Positions 47,682 through 56,457 of a stretch of 64,000 nucleotides of DNA are shown here, one piece after another. Positions within the stretch are counted from its first letter, which is position 1. Every line of letters begins with the position of its first letter. The stretch spans positions 124,001 through 188,000 of the forward strand of contig CAWHZD010000003.1 in the NCBI GenBank assembly GCA_963833745.1, written 5' to 3'. The DNA is from AP-15 sp963833745 (GTDB lineage Bacteria > Pseudomonadota > Alphaproteobacteria > ATCC43930 > CGMCC-115725). Below the pieces are notes generated by a model. That model was not told where the DNA came from, did not search any database, and worked only from the letters and a program-made list of their open reading frames with translations. The translations under genes were made by a program, and so were the position numbers.

Positions 47682-49095
47682 GAGCTATCGCCGAATCTTG
47701 GTGATGGCCTGAGGGATCAGGCGGCGGCGGTTTGGGATTGCGAGGACGCGGGGTTGGCGGCGACTTCGATCCCGTCGGTGAACCTGACACCTTGAATGAG
47801 CTTGGGCAACTGGTTGTGGCCATCGAGCCTGCGCCAGCTTTTCTGCGCCGCATCGACCAGCTTGAACACCATGGCGAGCGCCGTCTTATTCGAGAGGCAG
47901 CCCTTCGAGCGGATCGTGCGGTGCCGCACGGTGGCAAAGGTGCTCTCGATCGGGTTCGAGGTCCGCAGGTGTTTCCAGTGTTCGGCAGGGAAATCGTAAA
48001 ATGCGAGCAGGGCCTGGCGATCCTTTGCCAGGCACTCGGCGGCCTTATCGTATTTCAACTCGTAGGCTGCGATGAAGGCGTCGAACGCGGCCTCGGCGTC
48101 CTTGCTCGTCTCCGCCATCCAGATCTCCTGTAATGCCCGCTTGGCTTTCGGCTGCTGGCTCTTCGGCAGTTTGTTGAGGACGTTGGCGGTCTTGTGCACC
48201 CAGCAGCGTTGCTCGCGTGTGATCGGCCACAGCTCGCCGAGCGCCTTCCAGAAGCCAAGCGCGCCGTCGGCGACGGCGAGTTCGGGCGCGACCGCCAGAC
48301 CTCGGTTCTTCAAATCGAGCAGCAGTTCACGCCAATCCTGCGCGCTCTCGCGCGCGCCGTCGATAAAGCCGAGCAGCTCCTTCCTGCCCTCCGGCGTCGC
48401 GCCGATGATGACCAGGATGCATTGCTTGGCGTCTTCAAGACGGGCCTGCAGGTAAATGCCGTCGGCCCACACATAGACGTAATGCTTGGCCGACAAATCG
48501 CGCTTCCTCCAGTGCTCGTGCTCGTCGATCCAGACCTCCTTCAGCCGAGCAATAGTCGAGGCCGACAGGCCCGGTGCATCCTTGCCGAGCAGGGCAGAAA
48601 GCGCCTCCTCGAAATCGCCGGTCGAGATGCCCTTCAGGTAAAGGATCGGGATCAGCACCTCCAGGCTCCGCGAGCGCCGCGCATACGGCGGCAGGATCGC
48701 GGGTGTGAAGCGGATGCGCCCGGCATCATCGGCAGCGCCACGGTCGCGCACGCGGGGTTGGCGCACGCCGACCGGGCCGATGCCGGTCATCACCTCGCGT
48801 TCAGGCAGGTGCCCGTGCCGGACCACGCGGCTCAGGCCAGTAGCGGTCCTCAGATCGACATGCTTGGCGAGGAATTCGGCCACCTCGGCCTCGATCGCTT
48901 GGGCCAGCAGGGCCCGCGCTCCGTTGCGCAGCACCTCGGTGAGCGGGTCGGCGAATGACCCTGGTTGAAGCAGCTTGACGACGTTAGCATCGGACACGGC
49001 GTATCACTCCTTTGCTGGAGAAGTGGAGGCGCGAACACCCCCACGATACGCCGCCTTCATCCCGTCAGCCCGTCACCAACTTCCGCGCATAGCTC
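47682..49095 (-). mobile_element. IS256-family element, copy 3, inside hipA
   Basis: 1414 bp with 9-bp target repeats TGGGAGAGC at 47673-47681 and 49096-49104. The right-type end reads GAGCTATCGCCGAATCTTGG, as in copy 1. Insertion falls in the codon after ALLS of hipA. Confidence 0.95.
47717..48997 (-). CDS. IS256-family transposase (copy 3)
   Basis: Same 426-residue protein as in the other three copies; intact. Confidence 0.95.
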   Translation of the reverse strand: MSDANVVKLLQPGSFADPLTEVLRNGARALLAQAIEAEVAEFLAKHVDLRTATGLSRVVRHGHLPEREVMTGIGPVGVRQPRVRDRGAADDAGRIRFTPAILPPYARRSRSLEVLIPILYLKGISTGDFEEALSALLGKDAPGLSASTIARLKEVWIDEHEHWRKRDLSAKHYVYVWADGIYLQARLEDAKQCILVIIGATPEGRKELLGFIDGARESAQDWRELLLDLKNRGLAVAPELAVADGALGFWKALGELWPITREQRCWVHKTANVLNKLPKSQQPKAKRALQEIWMAETSKDAEAAFDAFIAAYELKYDKAAECLAKDRQALLAFYDFPAEHWKHLRTSNPIESTFATVRHRTIRSKGCLSNKTALAMVFKLVDAAQKSWRRLDGHNQLPKLIQGVRFTDGIEVAANPASSQSQTAAA

Positions 49096-49373
49096 TGGGA
49101 GAGCAGCGCGAAAGGGTTGCGGCCCGACACCTGAAAGCGTTGCGCCCAGCGGGCAAGCACCGCTTCGTTGTCGGGCAGCAGATTCCACAGAAAGGCCTCG
49201 ACCGGCCTGTGACCGTGTTCGGCCGCGGCCAGGGGCATTGAAAGCGACAACGGCGTCGCGCCGCGGGCGCCGCGCCACTCCTCCGCATATATAAAGGTAA
49301 GCCGGCCCCGGTCGTCGCGAACGACGCGGCCGATGGCGCGGCCATTGAGGACAGCGGCGAGTTCGTGCTTCAT
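49096..49373 (-). pseudogene. hipA: HipA toxin kinase, N-terminal part
   Basis: From ATG 49373 (overlapping the hipB stop by four bases) it reads LAAVLNGRAIGRVVRDDRGR, LTFIYAEEW, TPLSLSMPLAAAEHGHRPVE and FLWNLLPDNEAVLARWAQRF, the HipA N-terminal domain, up to NPFALLS where IS256 copy 3 begins. Confidence 0.88.
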
Positions 49374-49681
49374 GGGCGGTTACCCCGCGCCCGGTCGAGA
49401 ACCTTGTCGATGTCCGCTACGGGAACCGCGGGGGTCGCGCTATCCTCACGGGCGGTCATTTCGCCAGAATCGAGCGAGAGGCGAAGCCCCAGCGCATCGA
49501 GCGTCCGGAGGACAAGGCCGATTTCGGCGCGCGATTTTCCCTTCTCGATATCTATAATCCATTTCCGGCTGACGCCGATCTGTTGGGCGAGGCCGTCCTG
49601 GTCGAGATGGAGCCGGCGACGCCGGTCGCGGATCACGGAACCAAGGTCCATAGGGGTTCTGATCAACATCATTGACACCAT
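49370..49681 (-). CDS. hipB: HipB-type antitoxin, helix-turn-helix
   Basis: The 103-residue protein has a Cro/C1-type helix-turn-helix (LGSVIRDRRRRLHLDQDGLA, QQIGVSRKWIIDIEKGKSRA) and a short acidic tail, as in HipB antitoxins, which bind HipA and repress the operon. Start ATG 49681; internal ATGs at 49672 and 49669 are possible. It overlaps hipA by four bases. With hipA split it may persist as a lone DNA-binding regulator. Confidence 0.88.
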   Translation of the reverse strand: MVSMMLIRTPMDLGSVIRDRRRRLHLDQDGLAQQIGVSRKWIIDIEKGKSRAEIGLVLRTLDALGLRLSLDSGEMTAREDSATPAVPVADIDKVLDRARGNRP

Positions 49682-49701
49682 CCGGTTACATTATCATATG
49701 A

Positions 49702-49766
49702 CACCGAACGGTTACAAGTCAAAATGTCACCGTTCGATGACTTTCCAGAAAATCACCGAACGATAA
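49702..49766. promoter_or_regulatory. Three-site operator upstream of hipBA
   Basis: The motif CACCG(A/T)(A/T)CG followed by (G/A)T(T/G/A)A occurs at 49702, 49728 and 49754, exactly 26 bases apart in the same direction (CACCGAACGGTTA, CACCGTTCGATGA, CACCGAACGATAA). The core CACCGWWCG is partly symmetrical. The array ends about 20 bases before hipB and is read as the HipB operator. Confidence 0.55.
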
Positions 49767-49773
49767 CATTTTG

Positions 49774-49951
49774 AGGCGCCCTAGGCTCCCACCTCAAACC
49801 GGGTTGTGGCCGAAGCCGGCCCAATCGCTGGCGCGAAACTGGCGCGCAACAGCGCTCTTTCGGGCTCCAAATGGCTCGTTTCGGCTCCCAATCGTCCCTC
49901 TAAACACCAGCGACTTCAGCTAGTTATGCCTTGCGACCGCGCTTGCCAAGG
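49774..49951. other. Gene-free stretch before a tRNA fragment
   Basis: No ORF with support; composition typical of the flank of tRNA-targeting integrative elements. Confidence 0.35.
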
Positions 49952-49987
49952 TTGGGGTCGAGGGTTCAAATCCCTTCGCCCGCTCCA
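49952..49987 (+). other. tRNA 3'-end fragment (attachment-site remnant)
   Basis: GAGGGTTCAAATCCCTT makes a T stem-loop, followed by CGCCCGC-T-CCA as acceptor 3' strand. The 5' strand GCGGGCG and an anticodon arm are not found upstream. A terminator-like hairpin follows at 50010, as after a real tRNA gene, and a truncated integrase lies 450 bases on. Confidence 0.6.
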
Positions 49988-50009
49988 GATTCCCTCAAGA
50001 GAATTAGGG

Positions 50010-50031
50010 CGGTCCTTCGGGTCCGTTTTTT
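50010..50031 (+). terminator. Rho-independent terminator after the tRNA fragment
   Basis: CGGTCC-TTCG-GGTCCG forms a six-pair stem with one central mismatch and a TTCG loop, followed by six T. It fits the native terminator of the tRNA gene whose 3' end is retained here. Confidence 0.5.
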
Positions 50032-50282
50032 GCTTTCCCGACTCCCGCGCCGAATCCGGGGAAGCATAGGGGAAGCAGCAGCAAGCAGGTCGTAGGGGGT
50101 GATCGGCCACATTGGGCATGGGTAAGGCCGCGAATGTCCTGTAGGCGGCCACTCGCAGCGAACTCGCAAAACGGCGGAAAACTTGTTGTCGCTCTGGGTA
50201 GGCGAGCTGCCCCAGACCCCGAAACCGTCTCGGATTTGCTTCCCCGGGTGATCCCCCAGCCGCGGCGGTGAAGGCGATGGCG

Positions 50283-50418
50283 TCATCGTTCAGTTCCCAC
50301 ACCAGCCTGACGTGTCGGCATAGCGAGACGCAGCGATTCCGGCAGCCGCACGAAACCATGCGCCGCGTAGAAGCAGGCTGCCACCTCGTCATTCGGCGCT
50401 TGGAAGTCGCAGAACCTG
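50283..50418 (-). pseudogene. GNAT acetyltransferase C-terminal fragment
   Basis: The minus strand reads DFQAPNDEVAACFYAAHGF then VRLPESLRLAMPTRQ, the last strands and helix of GNAT acetyltransferases of the TacT toxin type (FY..HGF..LP..LRL..P). A stop codon lies just upstream (near 50426) and the acetyl-CoA-binding core is absent. A scrap of a former toxin-antitoxin pair. Confidence 0.5.
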
Positions 50419-50429
50419 CGTGGCTACAG

Positions 50430-50969
50430 CTGTGGTCGGGGCACGCGCGACCCACCGACGAAACCGTCAAGGCCAAGCGCGATCGCGCCATTCTGTCGAC
50501 CTTGCTATTTCACGCACTACGGCGCGAGGAGCTCTGTAGGCTCAAGGTCAAGGACTCCCGGCACATGCAGCGCGGCGTCCCCTATCTCAACGTCTCCGGC
50601 AAAGGCGACAAGACACGCTATGTCGAGCTTCATCCCACCAACCAGCTTGTTCACGATTACCTCGAGGCCGCCGGCCACGGCGGCGACGACAACGGCGCGC
50701 TGTTCCGACCGATCCGCAACAACCGCACCAGCCAGGTCGAGAAGGCGCTGACGCCCGATATGATCTGCAAGCTGGCGAAAAAATACTCCGGGGAGCTTGG
50801 CTTCAAAATCCGCGCCCATGCGCTGCGCGCAACGGCCGCCACCGACGCGCTCGACAACAAAGCCGACTTCGCGAAGGTCAAGGACTGGCTCGGCCACGCC
50901 AACATCGCCACCACCCAACTTTACGATCACCGCAAGTCGCGGCTCGAGGACAGCCGACGTTCAAGGTGA
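50430..50969 (+). pseudogene. Tyrosine recombinase, C-terminal fragment
   Basis: From about ARPTDETVKAKRDRAILSTL the catalytic domain is present: FHALRREELCRLKVKD with the first Arg, RAHALRATAATDAL as box II, LGHANIATTQLYDH with the Tyr nucleophile. The N-terminal arm and core-binding domains are missing, and the open frame's first 50 residues (from 50268) lie antisense to the GNAT scrap. It sits 450 bases after a tRNA 3' end, as expected for an element integrated there. Confidence 0.7.
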
Positions 50970-50970
50970 A

Positions 50971-51543
50971 TTACTGAGGCAGTACGTTGGGTAAACTTAA
51001 CGTCCTTTGGACTAACCCGCTCTGCGGCAGCGACCGGTGAGAACCGTTGACCTTTAGATCTTGCATTCCGCCATTCGCTGCCGTCGTCTTCATCCTCGAA
51101 GACGGCGCGTTTTCCTCGGCGTGGCGGCGGACGATGGCAACGGGGCTTTTTGAGTTTGTTCTACCTGACGTTCTCCCGGTCGTCTTCTTTCCGCGGCTAC
51201 CCATTTGATGCCAAAGAGCCCCAAAACGAATCAGTATCTTAAGGCTGGGAGACGCTGTCCCGGGTGCGGAGCTTCCTCGTGGATATCCACATGTGTCGCG
51301 CGCCGATCGAAGCGTCCCCGGACCTAGCAAATACGGGTCCGCAGCCCCATCCTCGGCAAGTCGCCGCCATCGAATATGGTCTCGCGAAGCGGAGGAAAGC
51401 CGGACTAAAAGCGAATGAGCCATCCGCTTGACGTCGTCACGATTGCTCAGCGCTCTTCGGCTGACCTCGCGATGATCCACGAGCGCTGCGGCCATTAAAA
51501 TCTGCTTTGGGGATGCTCCGGCTGGGGAAAAGGCCATGGGCAT
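50971..51543 (-). CDS. Hypothetical protein (about 190 aa), uncertain
   Basis: ATG 51543 has a strong GGGGAGGAA site. The first 60 residues look like a helical domain (ASPKQILMAAALVDHREVSR, DDVKRMAHSLLVRLSSASRD); the C-terminal half is low in hydrophobic residues and may be frame-shifted or not real. No family recognised. Confidence 0.35.
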   Translation of the reverse strand: MPMAFSPAGASPKQILMAAALVDHREVSRRALSNRDDVKRMAHSLLVRLSSASRDHIRWRRLAEDGAADPYLLGPGTLRSARDTCGYPRGSSAPGTASPSLKILIRFGALWHQMGSRGKKTTGRTSGRTNSKSPVAIVRRHAEENAPSSRMKTTAANGGMQDLKVNGSHRSLPQSGLVQRTLSLPNVLPQ

Positions 51544-51694
51544 TTCCTCCCCATGATGTTTCGTGTGGTGCCGTTTGCTAAGATGGCTCCCCAGTTGGTG
51601 TCTCGTGTCTCTCCTGGGCTCCAGGAGTGAGGACCGGGTGCCAACGAGACGAGGCAAAACGATGGCGGCTACGCTTCACAGAGGAGACGGACAC

Positions 51695-52345
51695 ATGGCA
51701 CAAAAAGGTCGCGGGATTTTCATGGTGTACGTTGATATCGACGCCCCGCACGTGCAGGAATTCAACCAGTGGTATAACAAGGAACATCTGCCGGAATTGC
51801 TGTCGGTGCCCGGCATTCTCTCAGCGGCCCGCTACGAGGCGGTCAAGGGTGGCCCGCAGTACCTGGCATGCTATGAACTGGAAAGCGTGGCGGTGATGCA
51901 GACGCCGGCCTTTACCAACCGGCCGCGGACGCCGTGGGGACAGAAAGTCTCGCCGTCCGTGATTGGGAAGAATTTGACACGCATTGTCGGGGAACAGATT
52001 TACCCGGACGGCATGGAAATGCCGGAGCGTGGCATGGCTCCGGTGTTGCAGATTGGCCGCATGTCCGTCCCCGCCGAGGTCGATGCGGAGTGGAACGCCT
52101 GGTACAGTGGGGAATATGTGCCAGGCTACCGCAAGGTGCCGGGAGTGATCTACGCCCGCCGCTATCGGGTTCTCGTGGGTACCAGCGGCTACAGCACGGT
52201 CTACGAATTTGCCAGTACCTCCGTGCCCGAAAGCCCGGAGTGGAAGGAGCAACAGCAACATTCCTCGCCCAATTCGCCGCGCATGCGGCAGGCCATGACG
52301 CATGCACCGGGTTCTGCCGGGGTGTACGTACGGGTAAATCCCTAA
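51695..52345 (+). CDS. EthD-like dimeric alpha/beta-barrel protein
   Basis: The 216-residue product (ATG 51695, GAGGAG eight bases upstream) has two ferredoxin-like repeats: FMVYVDIDAPHVQEFNQWYN with KEHLPELLSVPGILSAARYE, and MSVPAEVDAEWNAWYSGEYV with KVPGVIYARRYRVL. This duplicated pattern is typical of EthD/DUF-type small-molecule-binding proteins often found near degradation genes. Catalytic role unknown. Confidence 0.7.
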   Translation: MAQKGRGIFMVYVDIDAPHVQEFNQWYNKEHLPELLSVPGILSAARYEAVKGGPQYLACYELESVAVMQTPAFTNRPRTPWGQKVSPSVIGKNLTRIVGEQIYPDGMEMPERGMAPVLQIGRMSVPAEVDAEWNAWYSGEYVPGYRKVPGVIYARRYRVLVGTSGYSTVYEFASTSVPESPEWKEQQQHSSPNSPRMRQAMTHAPGSAGVYVRVNP

Positions 52346-52587
52346 AGTCCAGGGTGCGCTCTACGCTACCTCAGCCTGCTGAAGGACAGCTGTCCACCAT
52401 ACGGACCAGAGTGCGCGAAAAGAACCAGCACGGTCGGCCCCAACCCAATGACCGCGTCTGTCTCAGAAGGGTCCATCGGCCTTGCCCTTGCTTCCGTCAC
52501 AGGCCTCCTGATTCAGCCGGGTCGTGAGAAGCAATGCAGTGCAGTTCCGGTGACGTTTCAGACATCATGCGCGTGTAATTTTCCCGC
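52346..52587. other. Intergenic stretch
   Basis: No gene, repeat or RNA recognised. Confidence 0.35.
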
Positions 52588-52746
52588 GTGATACCCGAGA
52601 TCGACATCTGGCGTGCGGCCAACCTGATGCTTAAGCGGTACCGCGAGAAGGCACTCGAGGAAAGCACAGCGCGTGCCGGCGAGCGTTTTGATGTCGTGCT
52701 GCGGCTCGACCTGGTCAGGCCGGCCGTTCCGTGGTCCTTCCGCTAG
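52588..52746 (+). CDS. Small protein, likely truncated
   Basis: From GTG 52588 it reads IPEIDIWRAANLMLKRYREK, ALEESTARAGERF and then an unrelated tail to TAG. The first 30 residues match a common short alphaproteobacterial protein pattern (DIWRAANLMLKRYG..A..E...RA.EL); the usual continuation is missing, so the gene may be truncated or frameshifted. Confidence 0.4.
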   Translation: MIPEIDIWRAANLMLKRYREKALEESTARAGERFDVVLRLDLVRPAVPWSFR

Positions 52747-52935
52747 CTGTTTCCGTAGCTGCTAGCGGGGACAGCAACGCGCCGGTGCAGTTCCCTCTCT
52801 GAATCGGGTCGCTTGCCCTCTCGTGTCTCGCCGACGGCGACGGGGCGCGGTTCTCGCGAGCCAACTCCATAGCATCGGTTAGCGCCACCAGCTAACTTCC
52901 CGCCACCGGACGAGGCCACAGCAATGGAGAACAGC

Positions 52936-53778
52936 ATGCATTTCGGCGGAGCGATGTTCTTTACCGACTATTCGATATCGGCAGTGGCGCTCGCCCTCGC
53001 TCTCGAGGAGCGCGGTTTCGAGTCGATGTGGGCGCCAGAACACTCGCATATCCCGCTCTCCCGCAAGACGCCATTTCCGGGGGGCGGCGAGCTGCCCAAA
53101 CCGTATTACGACGCCATGGACCCGTTCGTGGTGCTGGCCGCAGCCGGCCAGGCTACGAAGACCATCAAACTTGGCACGGGGGTGGCCCTCGTGCAGCAGC
53201 GCGACACAATCCAGACCGCCAAACTGGTCGCCTCGCTCGACCAGATGAGTCAGGGGCGCTTCCTGTTCGGCATAGGCGGCGGCTGGAATCAGGATGAAAT
53301 GGAGGACCACGGCACCGTCTACGCGACCCGCTTCAAACGGGTGCGCGAATCGATCGAGGCGATGAAGGAAATCTGGACCAAAGAAGCGCCGGAATATCAT
53401 GGCGAGTTCGTCAACTTCGACCCAATGATCGCCAGGCCCAAACCGGTGCAGAAACCCCACCCGCCGATTCATGTCGGCGGCGCCTTTCCGCACGGTGCAC
53501 GCCGCGCGATCCGTTACGGCGACGGCTGGATTCCAACCGCCCGTGGCGATGTCGCCGAGGTTCTGCCGAAATTCCGCGAGATGGCCCGGGACGCCGGCCG
53601 CGATCCGACCGCCATCGAGATCACCTCGTTCGGCCTGGGCGAGGATCTCGACCGGGTAAAGCGCCTCGCCGACTTGGGAGTGGCCCGCGTTGTGGCGTCG
53701 TTTGCGCCCGCGAAGGCGGACGCGGTGCTGCCGATTGTCGACCGGTGGACCGCGATCATGCGGCAGGTCAACGGCTAA
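52936..53778 (+). CDS. LLM-class (F420-type) oxidoreductase, copy 2
   Basis: 280 residues from ATG 52936 (GGAG six bases upstream), the same length as copy 1 at 44200-45042 and about 85 percent alike by eye, with identical SMWAPEHSHIPLSRKTPFPG and GGAFPHGARRAIRYGDGWIP. ATG 52924 is also open. The two copies probably arose by duplication and may act on related substrates. Confidence 0.9.
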   Translation: MHFGGAMFFTDYSISAVALALALEERGFESMWAPEHSHIPLSRKTPFPGGGELPKPYYDAMDPFVVLAAAGQATKTIKLGTGVALVQQRDTIQTAKLVASLDQMSQGRFLFGIGGGWNQDEMEDHGTVYATRFKRVRESIEAMKEIWTKEAPEYHGEFVNFDPMIARPKPVQKPHPPIHVGGAFPHGARRAIRYGDGWIPTARGDVAEVLPKFREMARDAGRDPTAIEITSFGLGEDLDRVKRLADLGVARVVASFAPAKADAVLPIVDRWTAIMRQVNG

Positions 53779-53835
53779 ATCACTCAAAGGCCTTGCAGCC
53801 TCGCACCACAACCTCTGCCGGCCGGAGTTCCATTA

Positions 53836-54794
53836 CTAAATCTGGATCCGCTCGACCTCATCGAGGGTGATTTCGTCGCTGGTGCGGTCGTACAGTTTTG
53901 TGGTGCGCGGGCTTTCGTGCGCCGCCATGGCCTGGGCGTTTTCGAGGGTGCCGCCGGCCTCGAGGTAGGCGGTGATGCCGGTCGCCCGAAACACGTGGCA
54001 GCCGAGCTTACCCTTGAGGCCGGCCTCGGCGGTGCGCCGCCGGACCATTTGATAGGCGTCGACGCGATGCATCGCGCGGTCGGTCAGGATTCCGGTTTTG
54101 CCGGCGGCCGAGCGGAAGAGGGGGGTTCTGTCGCGATCGCCGATCCCGGCCGCGCCGAGATACTCGTCGAGGAATTGTTCAAGTTTGTGATGCGCCGGCA
54201 TTTCGTGGCGCTTGCCGCCTTTCTCCTGCAGCCGCACCCACCAGCGCTTGCCGTTGGGGAAGTAATCTTCGACCTGCATGCCAACGACGGCGCTGATGCG
54301 CGCAAAAGTGTAGACCATCACGCCGATCAGCGCGCGATCACGCAGGCCGACGAGCAAGGGGACTTCCGCTTCCGAGCCGTCGGGCAAGGTCACCGTCTTT
54401 TTGATCTTGATGCTCTCGAGCAGGCGCCTGGCCTGATCCTCGTCTTACCGCGGTTGACGACGTGCTTCGGCCCGCGCACTGCATGCGCCGGGTTGATGGC
54501 GAGGATCTGGCCCACGATCAGCCAGTCGAACAGCATGCGAATTGCCGCCAGGTGCTGCTTGACGGTCGGCCTGGCTGCCGAACGCTCTCTCGCGGCCCGA
54601 TTGCCGGCTTCGGACAACTTTAGCGCCTTGAGGTATGCAGCGACATGGAACGGCTCGATGTCGGGGAGCTCGCCGATGCCGTGCTGTTCGAGCCAGGCGA
54701 AGAATGAGCACACGGCCCGGTAATAGGCCATGCGCGTGTTGTCGTTGTCGATTGTTCCTGGCGGGCAGGAGTGCAGGACGTTATCCGCAGTCAT
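53836..54794 (-). pseudogene. Tyrosine recombinase, frameshifted
   Basis: The N-terminal part (from 54794) is a SAM-like core-binding domain (YYRAVCSFFAWLEQHGIGEL, HLAAIRMLFDWLIVGQILAI); the catalytic part has ALIGVMVYTFARISAVVGMQ, CHVFRATGITAYLEAGGT and MAAHESPRTTKLYDRT with the Tyr. The frame breaks by one base near 54445, where EDQARRLLESIKIKKTVTLP would bridge both. Third integrase of the window. Confidence 0.8.
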
Positions 54795-54857
54795 CCGAAC
54801 CTCGTCCTCGCGGACGTCGTCCCGCAGCGCGGAACCTATTCGGTCACGGTAAGGCGC

Positions 54858-55757
54858 TCACGCTGGCGTGGCGGCGGTGTCTCGTGACCAGGTGAAAGTC
54901 GTGCCGTCGATCCATATCCGATGCAGGATGATGGCGAGCTTGCGCGCGTCGGCCACGATCGCACGGTGCAGCCCGCGCCGTTTGGCGACGGCCATTCCCC
55001 AGGCCTTCAGCACGCTCCAGCGCCGCTCGCGGGTCAGCAGGGTCAGCGCGGCTTGCACCAGCGCTCCGCGCACAGCGCCGTCGCCGGCCTTGGTGATCGA
55101 GCCGCTGTGGTCGATCTCCCCGGAGGCATATTTACGCGGGATCAGACCGAAATGCGGACCGAGGTCTCGGGAGTGGGCGAACCGTGCCGGATCATCGATG
55201 CCGGTCACGTAGGTCAAGGCGACCACGGGACCGACGCCGGGCACTGAGAGGAGGCGCCGGCACACCGTACTCGCGCGCACGGTCTCGAGCAGCATCTTGT
55301 GTAACACGGCGCATTGCTCCCGCAGCGCCTCGCGGGCATTGAGCATCGGTCGCACCATCGCGAATAGGCGCGGCCGTTCGCCGAGCAGCTCGATTACTCT
55401 TGCCTCGAAACCGGCGACCCCGATGGCGCCGACCTTGAGGCCGAAGGCTTTGAGTGTCCCACGGATTTCGTTGTCGATCGCCACGCGCTTTTCCAACAGC
55501 GTTCGGCGGTTGCTTAGTAGCAGGCGGAGCTCCTGGCTCTCTGCGGTCTTGACGGGGACCGTGGTGAACCACCCGACCCGCATCGCCTGGGCGATCGCAC
55601 GAGCATCGTTGCGGTCGGTCTTAATCGCCATCGCGGCGGTTGCACCCTTCATCCGCCGGGTCTCGATGCAGATCGCTGGCAGTCCGGCGGCCCGCAGCCC
55701 GGCATGAAGCCATGGCGACAACGGCCCAGCTTCAAGCCCGACACGCGCCAGTGTCAA
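54858..55757 (-). pseudogene. IS110-family transposase, N-terminally truncated
   Basis: About 299 residues: AIKTDRNDARAIAQAMRVGW closes the RuvC-like DEDD domain, a coiled-coil follows, and the C-terminal domain has LLSVPGVGPVVALTYVTGID, GPHFGLIPRKYASGEIDHSG and ITKAGDGAVRGALVQAAL. The first 40-50 residues with the leading acidic residues are missing where the sequence joins a truncated dehydrogenase gene near 55770. No element ends recognised. Confidence 0.8.
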
Positions 55758-55784
55758 CCCGCTGGCTGCGAGCCAGCGGACGAG

Positions 55785-56349
55785 GGTGGAACCCCGATCC
55801 TCTCCAGGTCTGGGTTGCGGTAGACGTCGTGCGCCACGACGTCACAGCCGAATCCGAACTTGAACGCCGTCGCAACGAGCGCACCGATCCGCCCCGTGCC
55901 GATCACGCCGACGGTCTTTCCATGCAGGTCCCGGCCGACCAGGCCTTCGAGCGAGAAATTGTCCTCGCGGACCCGCAGCCGGCCGCGGCAGATCTGCCGA
56001 TCAAGAGCGAGCAAGACGCCGACCGTAAATTCGGCGACCGCATACGGCGAGTAGGCGGGAACACGCACGACAGTGATCCCATGGGCCTCGGCCGCCCCGA
56101 GGTCGACGTTGTTGTATCCGGCGCAGCGCAGGGCCACAAACTTGGTGCCGCCCTTGGCGAGCTGTGCCAGGACGGGCACATCGAGGCGATCGTTGACGAA
56201 CACGCAGACCGCCGGGAAGCCAGAGGCCAGCGAGGGGTGGCGCTCTCGATGGTTGCTGTCAGGAACATCAGCTCGTGCTTGAACGAGCCATTGGCCTCCT
56301 CGAACGAGCTCTGGTCGTACTTGTGGTTACTGAAAATGGCGACTCGCAT
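55785..56349 (-). pseudogene. D-2-hydroxyacid dehydrogenase, frameshifted and truncated
   Basis: ATG 56349 reads MRVAIFSNHKYDQSSFEEAN; after a one-base shift near 56234 it continues FVNDRLDVPVLAQLAKGGTK, FVALRCAGYNNVDLGAAEAH and the NAD-binding KTVGVIGTGRIGALVATAFK, as in D-lactate dehydrogenases of the LdhA type. It ends at DLERIGVPP near 55785, cut by the IS110 remnant; the catalytic His/Glu part is lost. It lies 108 bases after the aldehyde dehydrogenase operon on the same strand. Confidence 0.8.
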
Positions 56350-56457
56350 GAGAATTTCCTCTTGGGAATTGAGAGGTGAAAGTAGGGGGGAGGAGCCCGG
56401 CGGCAGCCCATTCAGACCACCTCCGAACCGAACACGCGCAAAGCCGAGCGAGCGCTC

